A stretch of 64,000 bases of DNA from Streptomyces viridochromogenes (lineage in GTDB: Bacteria > Actinomycetota > Actinomycetes > Streptomycetales > Streptomycetaceae), in NCBI RefSeq assembly GCF_001270495.1, contig NZ_LGUR01000217.1, positions 5,976 to 69,975 of the forward strand. The letters run 5' to 3'. Position 1 is the stretch's first letter. Each line of letters starts with the position of its first letter. The position numbers and the translations under genes were made by a program. Shown here piece after piece: positions 10,199 to 19,727 of the stretch. The notes beneath the pieces were generated by a model, which was not told the DNA's origin, did no database searches, and saw only the letters and a program-made list of their open reading frames with translations.

Positions 10199-10936
10199 TC
10201 AGCCCGACACGCCGAAACGAGCGGCCAACGCGGCGCGCTGACGTCGTACGAACTCCGCGTCCACCACCGCTCCGTGACCGGGTACGTACAGTGCGTCCTC
10301 GCCGCCGAGGTCGAGGAGGCGGTCCAGAGCCGCCGGCCACTGGGACGGTACGGCGTCGGGGCCTGCCTGGGGTTCGCCGGACTCCTCCACCAGGTCGCCG
10401 CAGAAGACCACCTCCCGATCGCCGGAGGCCCCGCCCGGCACGAGCACGACGAGATCGTGGGCCGTGTGGGCCGGGCCCACGTTCGCCAGGAGGACCTGAC
10501 GCCCGCCGTCCAGGTCGAGGGTCCACTCGCCGCTCACCTGGTGGCGCGGATGGACCAGCGCGTCCACGGCCTCCTCCGCGGACGCCGGGTCCAGACCGTT
10601 GCGCACCGCGTCCGCCCGCAGCTCCTCGCGCTCGTACGCGAAGACGGCGTCCATGCCCACCGGGCCGTACACCTCCGCCCCCGCGAACGCCGCCGCCCCG
10701 AAGACATGATCGAAGTGGGGGTGGGTAAGCGCGAGATGAGTCACACGGTGACCGGCGAGCCACTGCGCCTGCGTACGCAGCCGCACGCCCTCCCCGAGGC
10801 TCGACCCGGCGTCGACCAGCAGGGCGGCGCCGTCCCCGACGACCAGCCCCGCCGTGCAGTCCCAGCCCGGAAGCCGGCACCGTCCGACCCCCGCCGCCAG
10901 CCGCTCCCAACCCAGCTCTTCCCAAGTCACCGTCAT
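10199..10936 (-). CDS. MBL-fold metallohydrolase
   Basis: A 245-residue metallo-beta-lactamase-fold hydrolase. The HxHxDH zinc motif is present as THPHFDHVFG. A second His is in VGPAHTAHDLVV (~150), the Asp ligand follows in VVFCGDLVEESG, and a late His is in YVPGHGAVVD. This is the complete dinuclear-zinc ligand set of the glyoxalase II/SoxH-like branch. The substrate cannot be inferred. There is no signal peptide, so a cytosolic small-molecule hydrolase is likely. It starts 107 bp from the CIRCE element of the divergently transcribed hrcA, and runs toward DUF3097 in the same direction. Confidence 0.88.
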   Translation of the reverse strand: MTVTWEELGWERLAAGVGRCRLPGWDCTAGLVVGDGAALLVDAGSSLGEGVRLRTQAQWLAGHRVTHLALTHPHFDHVFGAAAFAGAEVYGPVGMDAVFAYEREELRADAVRNGLDPASAEEAVDALVHPRHQVSGEWTLDLDGGRQVLLANVGPAHTAHDLVVLVPGGASGDREVVFCGDLVEESGEPQAGPDAVPSQWPAALDRLLDLGGEDALYVPGHGAVVDAEFVRRQRAALAARFGVSG

Positions 10937-10999
10937 ACGGCGACGCTAAGCGACACCGGGGAGGACGACAGTGTCGGGCACGGTGGTGCGCGACCGGCC

Positions 11000-11030
11000 T
11001 TGCCCGGGGCGTACCCCACCGCCGTACACT
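11000..11030 (+). promoter_or_regulatory. Putative hrcA promoter
   Basis: TTGCCC at 11000-11005 and TACACT at 11025-11030 form a sigma-70-like pair with a rather long 19-nt spacer. The pair lies immediately upstream of the CIRCE operator, so initiation near 11037 would put the operator in the transcribed leader, as usual for HrcA-controlled genes. The call rests on position and hexamer similarity only. Confidence 0.45.
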
Positions 11031-11042
11031 GGCCGGGGACGG

Positions 11043-11069
11043 TTGGCACTCACCAGCGCAGAGTGCCAG
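11043..11069 (+). promoter_or_regulatory. CIRCE operator
   Basis: TTGGCACTC, nine bases, then GAGTGCCAG. This is the CIRCE inverted repeat (consensus TTAGCACTC-N9-GAGTGCTAA), with arms pairing at eight of nine positions. It lies 40 bp upstream of the hrcA start, so HrcA probably represses its own operon (hrcA-dnaJ) and releases it on heat shock. Confidence 0.93.
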
Positions 11070-11108
11070 GCGAGACGCCAAGGGGACGACTTCTGGAGGT
11101 GTGCGCGA

Positions 11109-12125
11109 TTGCTGAGTGAACGCAGGCTTCAGGTGTTGCGTGCCATCGTCCAGGACTATGTCGGGACCGAGGAGCCGGTCGGGTCGAAGGCCCTGACCGA
11201 GCGGCACAGCCTCGGCGTCTCCCCGGCGACCGTCCGCAACGACATGGCGGCCCTGGAGGACGAGGGCTACATCGCCCAGCCGCACACCAGCGCCGGGCGC
11301 ATCCCGACCGACAAGGGCTACCGGCTGTTCGTCGACAAGCTCGCCGGCGTCAAGCCCATGACCCCGCCCGAGCGGCGCGCCATCCAGAACTTCCTCGACG
11401 GCGCCGTCGATCTCGACGACGTGGTGGCGCGGACCGTGCGGCTGCTCGCGCAGCTCACCCGGCAGGTCGCCGTCGTGCAGTACCCGTCGCTGACCCGGTC
11501 CACCGTCCGGCATGTCGAGCTGCTCTCACTCGCGCCCGCGCGGGTGATGCTCGTGCTGATCACGGACACCGGGCGGGTCGAGCAGCGGATGGTCGACTGC
11601 CCGGCGCCCTTCGGTGAAGGGTCGCTCGCGGATCTACGCGCGCGGCTCAACAGCAGGGTCGCGGGGCGGCGCTTCAGCGATGTGCCGACCCTTGTCGAGG
11701 ACCTCCCCGAGGCCTTCGACCTGGAGGACCGCGGCACTGTCTCGACCGTGCTCTCCACCCTTCTGGAGACGCTCGTCGAGGAGAACGAGGAGCGGCTGAT
11801 GATCGGCGGAACCGCCAATCTCACCCGCTTCGGACATGACTTCCCCCTCACCATCCGGCCCGTCCTGGAGGCCCTGGAGGAGCAGGTCGTGCTCCTCAAA
11901 CTCCTTGGCGAGGCGGGGGATTCGGGCATGACCGTGCGCATCGGGCACGAGAACGCCTATGAGGGACTCAACTCCACGTCTGTCGTGTCGGTCGGCTACG
12001 GTTCGGGCGGCGAGGCAGTCGCCAAGCTCGGCGTGGTCGGACCGACCCGCATGGATTACCCGGGAACGATGGGAGCGGTACGCGCAGTGGCACGGTACGT
12101 CGGACAGATCCTGGCGGAGTCGTAA
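11109..12125 (+). CDS. hrcA: Heat-inducible transcriptional repressor HrcA
   Basis: A 338-residue HrcA repressor, which binds CIRCE operators of class I heat-shock genes and is kept active by GroE. The N-terminal winged helix ([49 protein letters not shown]) is intact, followed by the dimerisation/inserted domain to the end ([20 protein letters not shown]). I placed the start at TTG 11109 because GGAGGT lies 8 nt upstream and the product then begins LSERRLQVL as in other Streptomyces HrcA proteins; further upstream codons run through the CIRCE element. It is followed without a gap by dnaJ, one operon. Confidence 0.96.
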   Translation: MLSERRLQVLRAIVQDYVGTEEPVGSKALTERHSLGVSPATVRNDMAALEDEGYIAQPHTSAGRIPTDKGYRLFVDKLAGVKPMTPPERRAIQNFLDGAVDLDDVVARTVRLLAQLTRQVAVVQYPSLTRSTVRHVELLSLAPARVMLVLITDTGRVEQRMVDCPAPFGEGSLADLRARLNSRVAGRRFSDVPTLVEDLPEAFDLEDRGTVSTVLSTLLETLVEENEERLMIGGTANLTRFGHDFPLTIRPVLEALEEQVVLLKLLGEAGDSGMTVRIGHENAYEGLNSTSVVSVGYGSGGEAVAKLGVVGPTRMDYPGTMGAVRAVARYVGQILAES

Positions 12126-13262
12126 GTGGCCACGGACTACTACGCCGTTCTCGGCGTGCGTCGCGACGCGTCGCAGGAAGAGATCAAGAAGGCCTTCCGG
12201 CGGCTCGCGCGCGAGCTGCACCCGGACGTCAATCCGGATCCGAAGACCCAGGAGCGGTTCAAGGAGATCAACGCCGCTTACGAGGTGCTGTCGGACCCGC
12301 AGAAGAAGCAGGTCTACGACCTCGGCGGCGACCCGCTGTCCCAGGCGGGCGGCGCGGGCGCCGGCGGCTTCGGCGCGGGCGGCTTCGGAAACTTCTCGGA
12401 CATCATGGACGCGTTCTTCGGTACGGCGTCGCAGCGCGGTCCGCGCTCGCGTACGCGCCGGGGCCAGGACGCGATGATCCGGCTGGAGATCGAGCTCGAC
12501 GAGGCGGCCTTCGGTACGACGAAGGACATCCAGGTCGACACGGCCGTCGTCTGCAACACCTGTAACGGTGAGGGGGCGGCGCCGGGGACTTCCGCGCAGA
12601 CGTGTGACATGTGCCGCGGGCGCGGTGAGGTGTCGCAGGTCACCCGGTCGTTCCTGGGGCAGGTCATGACCTCGCGGCCGTGTCCGCAGTGCCAGGGCTT
12701 CGGGACCGTGGTGCCGACGCCGTGCCCGGAGTGCGCGGGTGACGGGCGGGTGCGGTCCCGCCGGACCCTGACCGTCAAGATCCCGGCCGGTGTCGACAAC
12801 GGCACGCGGATCCAGCTCGCCGGTGAGGGCGAGGTCGGGCCCGGTGGTGGTCCGGCCGGTGACCTCTACGTCGAGATCCACGAACTCCCGCACCCGACGT
12901 TCCAGCGGCGCGGCGACGATCTGCACTGCACGGTGACGATCCCGATGACGGCGGCGTCCCTCGGTACGAAGGTGCCGCTGGAGACGCTGGACGGGCTGGA
13001 GGAGGTCGACATCCGGCCGGGCACCCAGTCCGGTCAGTCGATTCCGCTGCACGGGCGTGGGGTGACGCATCTGCGGGGCGGCGGGCGTGGCGATCTCATC
13101 GTGCATGTCGAGGTGACCACGCCGACGAAGCTGGATCCCGAGCAGGAGCGGTTGCTGCGCGAGCTGGCGAAGCTGCGGGGCGAGGAGCGGCCGCAGGGGC
13201 AGTTCCAGCCGGGGCAGCAAGGGTTGTTCTCCAGGTTGAAGGACGCGTTCAACGGGCGCTGA
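12126..13262 (+). CDS. dnaJ: Chaperone DnaJ (DnaJ2 type, linked to hrcA)
   Basis: A 378-residue type I J-protein, co-chaperone stimulating DnaK ATPase. GTG at 12126 directly follows the hrcA stop. The J domain covers residues 1-70 with HPD in [10 protein letters not shown] short Gly/Phe-rich linker ([15 protein letters not shown]) comes next, then the cysteine-rich zinc domain with four repeats ([32 protein letters not shown]), then the C-terminal peptide-binding domains ([23 protein letters not shown]). All landmarks are complete. Streptomycetes usually carry one DnaJ with dnaK-grpE and a second with hrcA; this is the second. It is presumably heat-induced through CIRCE. Confidence 0.96.
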   Translation: MATDYYAVLGVRRDASQEEIKKAFRRLARELHPDVNPDPKTQERFKEINAAYEVLSDPQKKQVYDLGGDPLSQAGGAGAGGFGAGGFGNFSDIMDAFFGTASQRGPRSRTRRGQDAMIRLEIELDEAAFGTTKDIQVDTAVVCNTCNGEGAAPGTSAQTCDMCRGRGEVSQVTRSFLGQVMTSRPCPQCQGFGTVVPTPCPECAGDGRVRSRRTLTVKIPAGVDNGTRIQLAGEGEVGPGGGPAGDLYVEIHELPHPTFQRRGDDLHCTVTIPMTAASLGTKVPLETLDGLEEVDIRPGTQSGQSIPLHGRGVTHLRGGGRGDLIVHVEVTTPTKLDPEQERLLRELAKLRGEERPQGQFQPGQQGLFSRLKDAFNGR

Positions 13263-13287
13263 CGGAGGTTGGCTGCGGGTGGTTTTG

Positions 13288-13423
13288 CTCGCCCCCGCCG
13301 CCCCTGCCCGTCCCATCCCTGAGGGGCGCTGCCCCTCGGCCCCGCCAGGGGGCTCTGCCCCCTGGGCCCCCGCTCCTCAAACGCGGGAGGGGCTGGTTGT
13401 TCAGCGCCGGAGGGGCTGGTTTT
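13288..13423. repeat. Dispersed GC-rich intergenic repeat, copy A
   Basis: Between dnaJ and the nitronate monooxygenase. It begins CGCCCCCGCCGCCCCTGCCC, contains the hairpin CAGGGGGCTCTGCCCCCTG, and ends with two GCGGGAGGGGCTGG / GCCGGAGGGGCTGG tails. The same building blocks recur near 28.9, 38.9 and 63.8 kb. It probably serves as a strong factor-independent stem-loop terminator for the hrcA operon; no protein is encoded. Confidence 0.7.
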
Positions 13424-13488
13424 CGTTGGCTTATGCCAAGGGGAAGGGCCGATTCGGACTTGTTCGGAGGACGTGACAACATGCCGTC

Positions 13489-14565
13489 ATGTCCTCCGCG
13501 CTGACCGATCTCTTCCCTCATCCGATCGTGCAGGCCCCCATGGCAGGCGGCGTCTCCGTGCCGCAGCTCGCCGCTGCCGTGGCCGAGGCCGGTGGGCTGG
13601 GGTTCCTCGCCGCCGGGTACAAGACCGCCGACGGGATGTACCAGGAGATCAAGCAGCTCAGGGGGCTGACCGGGCGGCCCTTCGGGGTCAATCTGTTCAT
13701 GCCGCAGCCCGAGTACGCGGACGCGGCGGCCGTGGATGTCTACGCCCACCAGCTCGCCGGTGAAGCCGCCTGGTACGAGACCGAGCTGGGGGACCCGGAC
13801 AGCGGGCGGGACGACGGGTACGACGCCAAGCTGGCCGTGCTCCTCGACAACCCGGTGCCGGTCGTCTCCTTCCACTTCGGCGTGCCCACCGGTGACGTAC
13901 TGGAGTCCCTGCGCCGCGCCGGGACCTTCACCCTCGTCACCGCCACCACCCCGGACGAGGCCCTCGCCGTGCAGCGGGCCGGTGCCGACGCCGTGATCGT
14001 GCAGGGTGTCGAAGCCGGCGGGCATCAGGGGACACATCGCGACAACCCGGAGACGGACCGGTCCGGCATCGGGCTGCTCTCCCTCATCGCGCAGGTCCGG
14101 GAGACCGTGAACCTGCCCATCGTCGCCGCCGGCGGCATCATGCGCGGCAGCCAGATCGCCGCCGTCCTCGCGGCCGGGGCGAGCGCCGCCCAGCTCGGCA
14201 CCGCCTTCCTCGCCACCCAGGAGTCCGGCGCCAACGCCCTGCACAAGCAGGCGCTGACCAACCCCCTGTTCGTACGGACCGAGTTGACGCGCGCGTTCTC
14301 CGGTCGCCCCGCCCGCGGCCTGGTCAACCGCTTCATGCGCGAGCACGGCCCGTACGCCCCCGCCGCCTACCCCGAGGTCCACCACCTCACCTCGCCCCTG
14401 CGCAAGAAGGCCGCCGCGGCCGGCGACGCGCAGGGCATGGCGCTGTGGGCGGGGCAGGGCCACCGGATGGCGCGCGAACTGCCCGCCGGGCAGCTGGTCG
14501 AGGTGCTGGCCGCCGAACTGGACGCGGCGTCGACAGCGTTGTCGGGCAAGGGAGGGTTGCGATGA
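13489..14565 (+). CDS. Nitronate monooxygenase (2-nitropropane dioxygenase family)
   Basis: A 358-residue FMN-dependent TIM-barrel enzyme that oxidises alkyl nitronates such as propionate 3-nitronate to carbonyl compounds and nitrite. N-terminal PIVQAPMAGGVSVPQLAAAV is the FMN-phosphate region. Later motifs are VIVQGVEAGGHQGTHR, with the GxEAGGH signature of class I NMO, and VAAGGIMRGSQIAAVLAAGA and AQLGTAFLAT, which bind the FMN phosphate. The length is typical. Its stop overlaps the rsmE start as ATGA, so the two are translationally coupled; there is no obvious biochemical link. The ATG at 13489 is preceded by a purine-poor region, so the start is moderately certain. Confidence 0.92.
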   Translation: MSSALTDLFPHPIVQAPMAGGVSVPQLAAAVAEAGGLGFLAAGYKTADGMYQEIKQLRGLTGRPFGVNLFMPQPEYADAAAVDVYAHQLAGEAAWYETELGDPDSGRDDGYDAKLAVLLDNPVPVVSFHFGVPTGDVLESLRRAGTFTLVTATTPDEALAVQRAGADAVIVQGVEAGGHQGTHRDNPETDRSGIGLLSLIAQVRETVNLPIVAAGGIMRGSQIAAVLAAGASAAQLGTAFLATQESGANALHKQALTNPLFVRTELTRAFSGRPARGLVNRFMREHGPYAPAAYPEVHHLTSPLRKKAAAAGDAQGMALWAGQGHRMARELPAGQLVEVLAAELDAASTALSGKGGLR

Positions 14566-15311
14566 CCGCCCCGGTGTTCGTGGTCGAGCACTTCGACGCG
14601 GGCGACGGTGGACAGTACGTCCTCGACGGCCCGGAAGGCCGCCACGCGGTCTCCGTGAAGCGGCTGCGGCCCGGCGAGGAGGTCGTCCTCACCGACGGCG
14701 CCGGGCGCTACGCCGTGTGCGACGTGATCGCCGCCGAGGGCAAGGACCGGCTCGTCGTCCACATGACCTCGGTGTCCGAGGAGCCGGAGCCCACCCCCCG
14801 CATCACCGTCGTCCAGGCCCTCCCCAAGGGCGACCGGGGCGAACTGGCCGTGGAGACCATGACCGAGGTCGGTGTCGACGCCGTCGTGCCCTGGCAGGCG
14901 GCCCGTTGCATCACGCAGTGGAAGGGCGACCGTGGGCTGAAGGCGCTCGGCAAGTGGCGGGCGACGGCCCGCGAGGCCGGCAAGCAGTCCCGCCGGATCC
15001 GCTTCCCCGAGGTCGCGGACGCGGCGACGACCAAGCGGGTCGCGGCGCTTCTCGCCGAAGCCGAATTCGCCGCCGTACTGCACTCCGACTTCGAGCACGG
15101 CAGTGAGCCGCTCGCCACCGCCGAACTCCCCTCCGAGGGTGAGATCGTGCTGGTCGTCGGGCCCGAAGGGGGCGTCGCCAAGGACGAGTTGGCCCTCTTC
15201 GAGGGAGCCGGCGCGAGGGCGTATGTGCTGGGTCCCACCGTGATGCGCACGTCGACCGCAGGGACCGCGGCGACCGCCCTGCTCCTCGGCCGCACCGGCC
15301 GCTGGTCCTGA
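14562..15311 (+). CDS. rsmE: 16S rRNA m3U1498 methyltransferase RsmE
   Basis: A 249-residue SPOUT-family methyltransferase that methylates N3 of U1498 in 16S rRNA using SAM. The N-terminal PUA-like part includes GRHAVSVKRLRPGEEVVLTDG. The C-terminal trefoil-knot SAM site is VVGPEGGVAKDEL and YVLGPTVMRTSTAG. The family consensus for the last motif is LGxxxLRTETA, so the Glu is replaced by Ser here. ATG at 14562 overlaps the upstream stop (ATGA). The open frame extends further upstream inside the previous gene but codes nothing recognisable. Followed by a 78-bp gap and a putative lipoprotein gene. Confidence 0.94.
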   Translation: MTAPVFVVEHFDAGDGGQYVLDGPEGRHAVSVKRLRPGEEVVLTDGAGRYAVCDVIAAEGKDRLVVHMTSVSEEPEPTPRITVVQALPKGDRGELAVETMTEVGVDAVVPWQAARCITQWKGDRGLKALGKWRATAREAGKQSRRIRFPEVADAATTKRVAALLAEAEFAAVLHSDFEHGSEPLATAELPSEGEIVLVVGPEGGVAKDELALFEGAGARAYVLGPTVMRTSTAGTAATALLLGRTGRWS

Positions 15312-15389
15312 CCCCCGGACAGGAACCGGAACCGGGAGTGGCCGTATGTGCCCTACCGCGTCGGCCGGGACAGTGGCAGGCTGCCCTCC

Positions 15390-15971
15390 ATGGGGGCATT
15401 CAGGAGGATTTGGGGTCTCGTCGGCCACACGGGTCGCACGGGTCGTCGTCTGCGTGCGGTGCGGGCGGCCGGTGTGGCCGGGCTCGCGGTGGTCGCCGTC
15501 GGCGGGGCCGTCGGCTGTGATCCGGGTGGGCTGAGTTCCGCGACCGTGGCGTTCACCACCGACCAGACCGTGACCGCGGAGCTGGAGCGGCAGAAGGCCG
15601 ACGTGCAGTGGCTCAACTGCACGGGCTCGTACGACAACGGCGATGGTGACGGCAGGTCCGGCGGGGCGACGGCGAGCGCGAACACCGTCGTCAAGGTCGA
15701 CTGCGAGGGCGAGACCACCGACGGCAAGGACATCGTCGTCACCGGCCGGATCACCCGGGCCGTCAGCGGGTCCTGTGTCCGCGGGGACCTCGTCGCCAAG
15801 ATCGACGGCAAGGAGTGGTTCCACGTCAACGGGCTCGGCGACTGCGACGCCACGCCCTCGCCCGTCAACCCCTCCGGCGGCGGCCAGCAGCCCGGACCCA
15901 CCGTCACGGTGACCGTCACCAAGACCGTCTACTGCAAGGAACGCCCGAACTGCTGGCCGGAAGGCAAGTGA
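15390..15971 (+). CDS. Putative secreted lipoprotein, function unknown
   Basis: A 193-residue protein I do not recognise as a named family. From the ATG at 15390 it begins MGAFRRIWGLVGHTGRTGRR, followed by a hydrophobic stretch (AGVAGLAVVAVGGAVGCD) that ends in a weak lipobox (AVGC), so export and lipid attachment of the Cys is plausible. An earlier in-frame ATG at 15348 would extend the charged N-terminus. The mature part contains Cys pairs (NCTGSYD, DCEGET, SCVRGD, DCDATP), a Pro/Thr/Val-rich low-complexity segment (PTVTVTVTKTVYC) and a final CWPEGK. It lies between rsmE and the tricorn-like protease on the same strand. Confidence 0.72.
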   Translation: MGAFRRIWGLVGHTGRTGRRLRAVRAAGVAGLAVVAVGGAVGCDPGGLSSATVAFTTDQTVTAELERQKADVQWLNCTGSYDNGDGDGRSGGATASANTVVKVDCEGETTDGKDIVVTGRITRAVSGSCVRGDLVAKIDGKEWFHVNGLGDCDATPSPVNPSGGGQQPGPTVTVTVTKTVYCKERPNCWPEGK

Positions 15972-16045
15972 CCGCGTCCCGACCGGAGTTGGACAAGTGA
16001 TCCAAAGGTCTGTCCCCGGACGCCGCCCCTGCTTATGGTGATCGG

Positions 16046-19000
16046 GTGACTCAGTCCGTGACGTCCGGATCGTCTTCATACCTCCGGTATCCGCATCTGC
16101 ACGGCGACCTGGTCGCCTTCACCGCCGAGGACGACGTGTGGCTCGCCCCGCTCGACGGCGGCCGGGCCTGGCGGGTCAGCGCCGACAACGTGCCGGTCAC
16201 CCTGCCGCGCATCTCGCCCGACGGGACGACCGTCGCCTGGACCTCCACCCGCGACGGCGCCCCCGAGGTGCACATCGCCCCGGTCGACGGCGGCCCCTCG
16301 AAGCGCCTCACCCACTGGGGCAGCGGGCAGACCAGGGTGCGCGGCTGGACCCCGGACGGCCAGGTCCTCGCGATCAGCACCCAGGGCCAGGCGGGCAGCC
16401 GCCGCACCTGGGCCCACACCGTCCCGCTCGACGGCGGACCGGCCACCACCCTGCCGTACGGCCCCGTCGCCGATGTGGTGCACGGGCCGCACCTCGTGCT
16501 CGCGTCCGCGCCCATGGGACTGGAGGCCGCCCGCTGGAAGCGCTACCGGGGCGGCACGGCGGGGAAGTTGTGGATCGACCGCGCGGGCGACGGTGACTTC
16601 GTACGGCTGCACGAGGAGCTGGACGGGAACATCGAGTACCCGGTGTGGGCGGGGGAGCGGATCGCGTTCCTCTCCGACCACGAGGGCGTGGGCGCGGTGT
16701 ACTCGTCCCTCCCCGACGGGGCGGATCTGCGCCGCCACACGCCTGTCGACGGCTTCTACGCCCGGCACGCCGCGGGTGACGGCACCCGGGTCGTGTACGC
16801 CTCCGCCGGGGAACTGTGGCTCCTGGACGACCTCGACGGGGCCGAGCCGCGCCGGCTCGACATCCGGCTCGGCGGGCAGCGCACCGACCGGCAGGCGTAC
16901 CCGCTGAACGCCGCCCGCGCCTTCGGGGAGGCGGCGCCCGACCACACCGCGCGCGGCAGCGCCGTCTGTGTCCGGGGCGCCGTGCACTGGGTCACCCACC
17001 GCTCCGGCCCCGCCCGCGCGCTCGCCGCCGAACCCGGCGTACGGGCCCGGCTGCCGCGCACCTTCCGGGTGGACGGCGAGGAGTGGGTGGTCTGGGTGAC
17101 GGACGCGGAGGGCGACGACGCGCTGGAGTTCGCGCCGGCGACCGGTCTGGCGCCCGGTGCGAGGCCGCGCAGGCTCGGCGCCGGGCAGCTCGGCCGCGTC
17201 CTGGAACTCGCCATGGCACCCGACGGGAGCAGGGCGGCGGTCGCCGCGCACGACGGGCGCCTGCTGCTCGTCGAGCGGGAGAGCGGCGAGGTCCGCGAAG
17301 TCGACCGCAGCCAGGACGGAGACGTGACCGGGCTGGTCTTCTCGCCCGACTCGGCCTGGCTCGCCTGGTCGCACCCCGGCCCGCGCCCGCTGTGCCAGCT
17401 CAAGCTCGCCAACACCACCGACCTGTCCGTCTCCGAGGCGACCCCGCTCCGCTTCCAGGACTACGCGCCCGCGTTCACCCCGGACGGCAAGCACCTGGTG
17501 TTCCTGTCGACGCGGGCCTTCGACCCCGTCTACGACGAGCACGTCTTCGACCTCGCCTTCGTCGTAGGCTCCCGCCCCCACCTGATCACCCTCGCCGCGA
17601 CCACCCCGTCCCCCTTCGGCCCACAGCGGCACGGCCGCCCCTTCGACGCGCCGGACAAGGACGAGACCCCCGACAGCGAGTCCACCCCGACCACCCGCAT
17701 CGACCTCGAAGGGCTCGCCGACCGGATCGTGCCGTTCCCGGTCGAGGCCGCCCGCTACACCAATCTGCGGGCCGCCAAGGACGGCGTGCTGTGGCTGCGG
17801 CACCCTGTGCGCGGCGCGCTCGGCGCCTCCCGGGCCACGCCCGACGACCCCGAGCCCAAGACCGAGATGGAGCGCTACGACCTCCTCCAGCGGCATGTCG
17901 AGCATCTCGCCGGCGACGCCGACCACTTCGAGGTCAGCGGCGACGGAAAACGCGTCCTGCTCTGGACCGACGGTCGGCTCAAGGTCGTCCCCAGCGACCG
18001 GCGGGCCTCCGGAGACGACGACAGTGACTCGAACATCACCGTGGACCTGACGCGCGTACGGCAGACAGTCGACCCGTCGGCCGAGTGGCGGCAGATGTTC
18101 GACGAGACCGGCCGCATCATGCGCGACCACTTCTGGCGGCCGGACATGAACGGCGTGGACTGGACGGGGGTGCTGGACCGCTACCGCCCGCTGCTCGACC
18201 GGGTCGCCACCCACGACGACCTGATGGACCTGCTGTGGGAGGTACAGGGCGAGCTGGGCACCTCGCACGCCTACGTCGCCCCGCGCGGCGGCTACGGCAG
18301 CGGTGCCCGGCAGGGTCTCCTCGGAGCCGACATCTCCCGCCACCCGGACGGCAGTTGGCGCATCGACGCCATCCTCCCCTCGGAGACCTCCGACCCCGAG
18401 GCCCGGGCGCCGCTGGCCGCCCCCGGGGTCGCGGTGCGGGCCGGGGACGCCATCGTGGCGGTGGCCGGGACACCGGTGGACCCGGTGACCGGGCCCGGAC
18501 CGCTGCTCGTCGGTACGGCGGGCAAGGCGGTGGAGCTGACGATCTCACCGGCCGGGGGCGGGGACGTACGGCACGCCGTGGTGATCCCCATCGCGGACGA
18601 GCAGCCCCTGCGCTACCACGCCTGGGTGGCCGACCGGCGGGCGTACGTCCACGAGAAGTCCGGCGGCCGGCTCGGCTATCTGCACGTCCCGGACATGCAG
18701 GCTCCGGGCTGGGCCCAGATCCACCGCGACCTGCGGATCGAGGTGGCGCGCGAGGGCCTCGTCGTGGACGTCCGCGAGAACGGCGGCGGCCACACCTCGC
18801 AACTGGTCGTGGAGAAGCTGGCCCGGCGGATCGTCGGCTGGGAACTGCCGCGCGGCATGCGGCCGTACAGCTATCCGACGGACGCCCCGCGCGGGCCCGT
18901 GGTGGCGGTGGCGAACGAGTTCTCCGGGTCCGACGGCGACATCGTCAACGCGGCCATCAAGGCGCTGGGACTGGGGCCCGTGGTGGGGACGCGGACGTGG

Positions 19001-19255
19001 GGCGGCGTCATCGGCATCGACAGCCGGTACCGCCTGGTCGACGAGACCCTGATCACCCAGCCCAAGTACGCCATCTGGCTGGAGGGCCAGGGCTGGGACG
19101 TGGAGAACCACGGGGTGGACCCGGACGTGGAGGTGGTCCAGCGCCCACAGGACTGGGTGGCGGGGAAGGACGCCCAATTGGACGAGGCGATCCGAATCGC
19201 GCTTGAGGGACTGGAGACCAGTCCCGCGAAAACCCCGCCGGCATTGCCCACCTAG
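16046..19255 (+). CDS. Tricorn-like S41 family peptidase
   Basis: A 1069-residue homologue of archaeal tricorn protease, a large cytosolic peptidase that trims oligopeptides released by the proteasome. The N-terminal ~650 residues are WD40-like/beta-propeller repeats (for example ISPDGTTVAWTSTRDGAPEV). The tricorn C1 domain, a PDZ domain (~770-850) and the S41 catalytic domain follow. Candidate catalytic residues are Ser-His in GTSHAYVAP (~739-740), the nucleophile in NEFSGSDGDIVN (~961) and the Glu of DVENHGVDPD (~1019), matching the Ser/His/Ser/Glu tetrad of tricorn. No signal peptide. GTG at 16046 is the only start giving the conserved YLRYPHLHGDLVAF N-terminus. Confidence 0.92.
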   Translation: MTQSVTSGSSSYLRYPHLHGDLVAFTAEDDVWLAPLDGGRAWRVSADNVPVTLPRISPDGTTVAWTSTRDGAPEVHIAPVDGGPSKRLTHWGSGQTRVRGWTPDGQVLAISTQGQAGSRRTWAHTVPLDGGPATTLPYGPVADVVHGPHLVLASAPMGLEAARWKRYRGGTAGKLWIDRAGDGDFVRLHEELDGNIEYPVWAGERIAFLSDHEGVGAVYSSLPDGADLRRHTPVDGFYARHAAGDGTRVVYASAGELWLLDDLDGAEPRRLDIRLGGQRTDRQAYPLNAARAFGEAAPDHTARGSAVCVRGAVHWVTHRSGPARALAAEPGVRARLPRTFRVDGEEWVVWVTDAEGDDALEFAPATGLAPGARPRRLGAGQLGRVLELAMAPDGSRAAVAAHDGRLLLVERESGEVREVDRSQDGDVTGLVFSPDSAWLAWSHPGPRPLCQLKLANTTDLSVSEATPLRFQDYAPAFTPDGKHLVFLSTRAFDPVYDEHVFDLAFVVGSRPHLITLAATTPSPFGPQRHGRPFDAPDKDETPDSESTPTTRIDLEGLADRIVPFPVEAARYTNLRAAKDGVLWLRHPVRGALGASRATPDDPEPKTEMERYDLLQRHVEHLAGDADHFEVSGDGKRVLLWTDGRLKVVPSDRRASGDDDSDSNITVDLTRVRQTVDPSAEWRQMFDETGRIMRDHFWRPDMNGVDWTGVLDRYRPLLDRVATHDDLMDLLWEVQGELGTSHAYVAPRGGYGSGARQGLLGADISRHPDGSWRIDAILPSETSDPEARAPLAAPGVAVRAGDAIVAVAGTPVDPVTGPGPLLVGTAGKAVELTISPAGGGDVRHAVVIPIADEQPLRYHAWVADRRAYVHEKSGGRLGYLHVPDMQAPGWAQIHRDLRIEVAREGLVVDVRENGGGHTSQLVVEKLARRIVGWELPRGMRPYSYPTDAPRGPVVAVANEFSGSDGDIVNAAIKALGLGPVVGTRTWGGVIGIDSRYRLVDETLITQPKYAIWLEGQGWDVENHGVDPDVEVVQRPQDWVAGKDAQLDEAIRIALEGLETSPAKTPPALPT

Positions 19256-19351
19256 GGGCGCGGGGAACTGCGCGATCAACCCCCACGCACCGGCACCCGA
19301 CGACGATACGATGCCCCCCGTAAACCACGCCGCCCAACCCCCGGAGGGACC

Positions 19352-19705
19352 ATGGCAGGGGAGCCGCAGGACGACTGTCTGTTCTGCAAGATCGTCGAGG
19401 GGCATGTCCCGGCGACGATCGTGCGGGAGACGGACACGACCGTCGCGTTCCGGGACATAAACCCTCAGGCACCCACCCACGTCCTGGTCATTCCGAAGGC
19501 GCACTACGCGGACGCCGCCGCTCTGGCCGCCGCCGACCCGGCCCTCGCCGCGGACGTCCTGCGCGAGGCCCAGGCCGTCGCCGACGAGGACAAGCTGGAG
19601 AGCTACCGCATCGTCTTCAACACGGGCGCCGGAGCCGGCCAGACCGTCTTCCACACGCACGCCCACATCCTCGGCGGCCGCGGCATGCAGTGGCCCCCCG
19701 GATAA
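19352..19705 (+). CDS. HIT family nucleotide hydrolase/transferase
   Basis: A 117-residue histidine-triad protein of the HINT branch, which hydrolyses AMP-lysine, AMP-amine or similar phosphoramidates. It starts with the family's CLFCKIVEGHVPATIV segment and ends with the triad HTHAHILGG (HxHxH) and a C-terminal MQWPPG. The length is typical for HINT1-like proteins. A clear GGAGGG lies 7 nt before the ATG. The rnz gene follows after 22 bp and the deaminase-family gene after it, probably one transcript. Confidence 0.94.
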   Translation: MAGEPQDDCLFCKIVEGHVPATIVRETDTTVAFRDINPQAPTHVLVIPKAHYADAAALAAADPALAADVLREAQAVADEDKLESYRIVFNTGAGAGQTVFHTHAHILGGRGMQWPPG

Positions 19706-19727
19706 GTCGGAGTAAGTCGAACTCACC

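Noticed and set aside
9236..11119. 627-residue plus-strand frame across DUF3097 and the MBL-fold gene
   Set aside because: Antisense shadow: composition is Arg/His/Pro-rich and both minus-strand genes have clear domains and family motifs.
13288..13423. CRISPR-like or rRNA-like structure in GC-rich gap
   Set aside because: No regular spacer-repeat pattern and no rRNA signature; blocks match the dispersed hairpin repeats.
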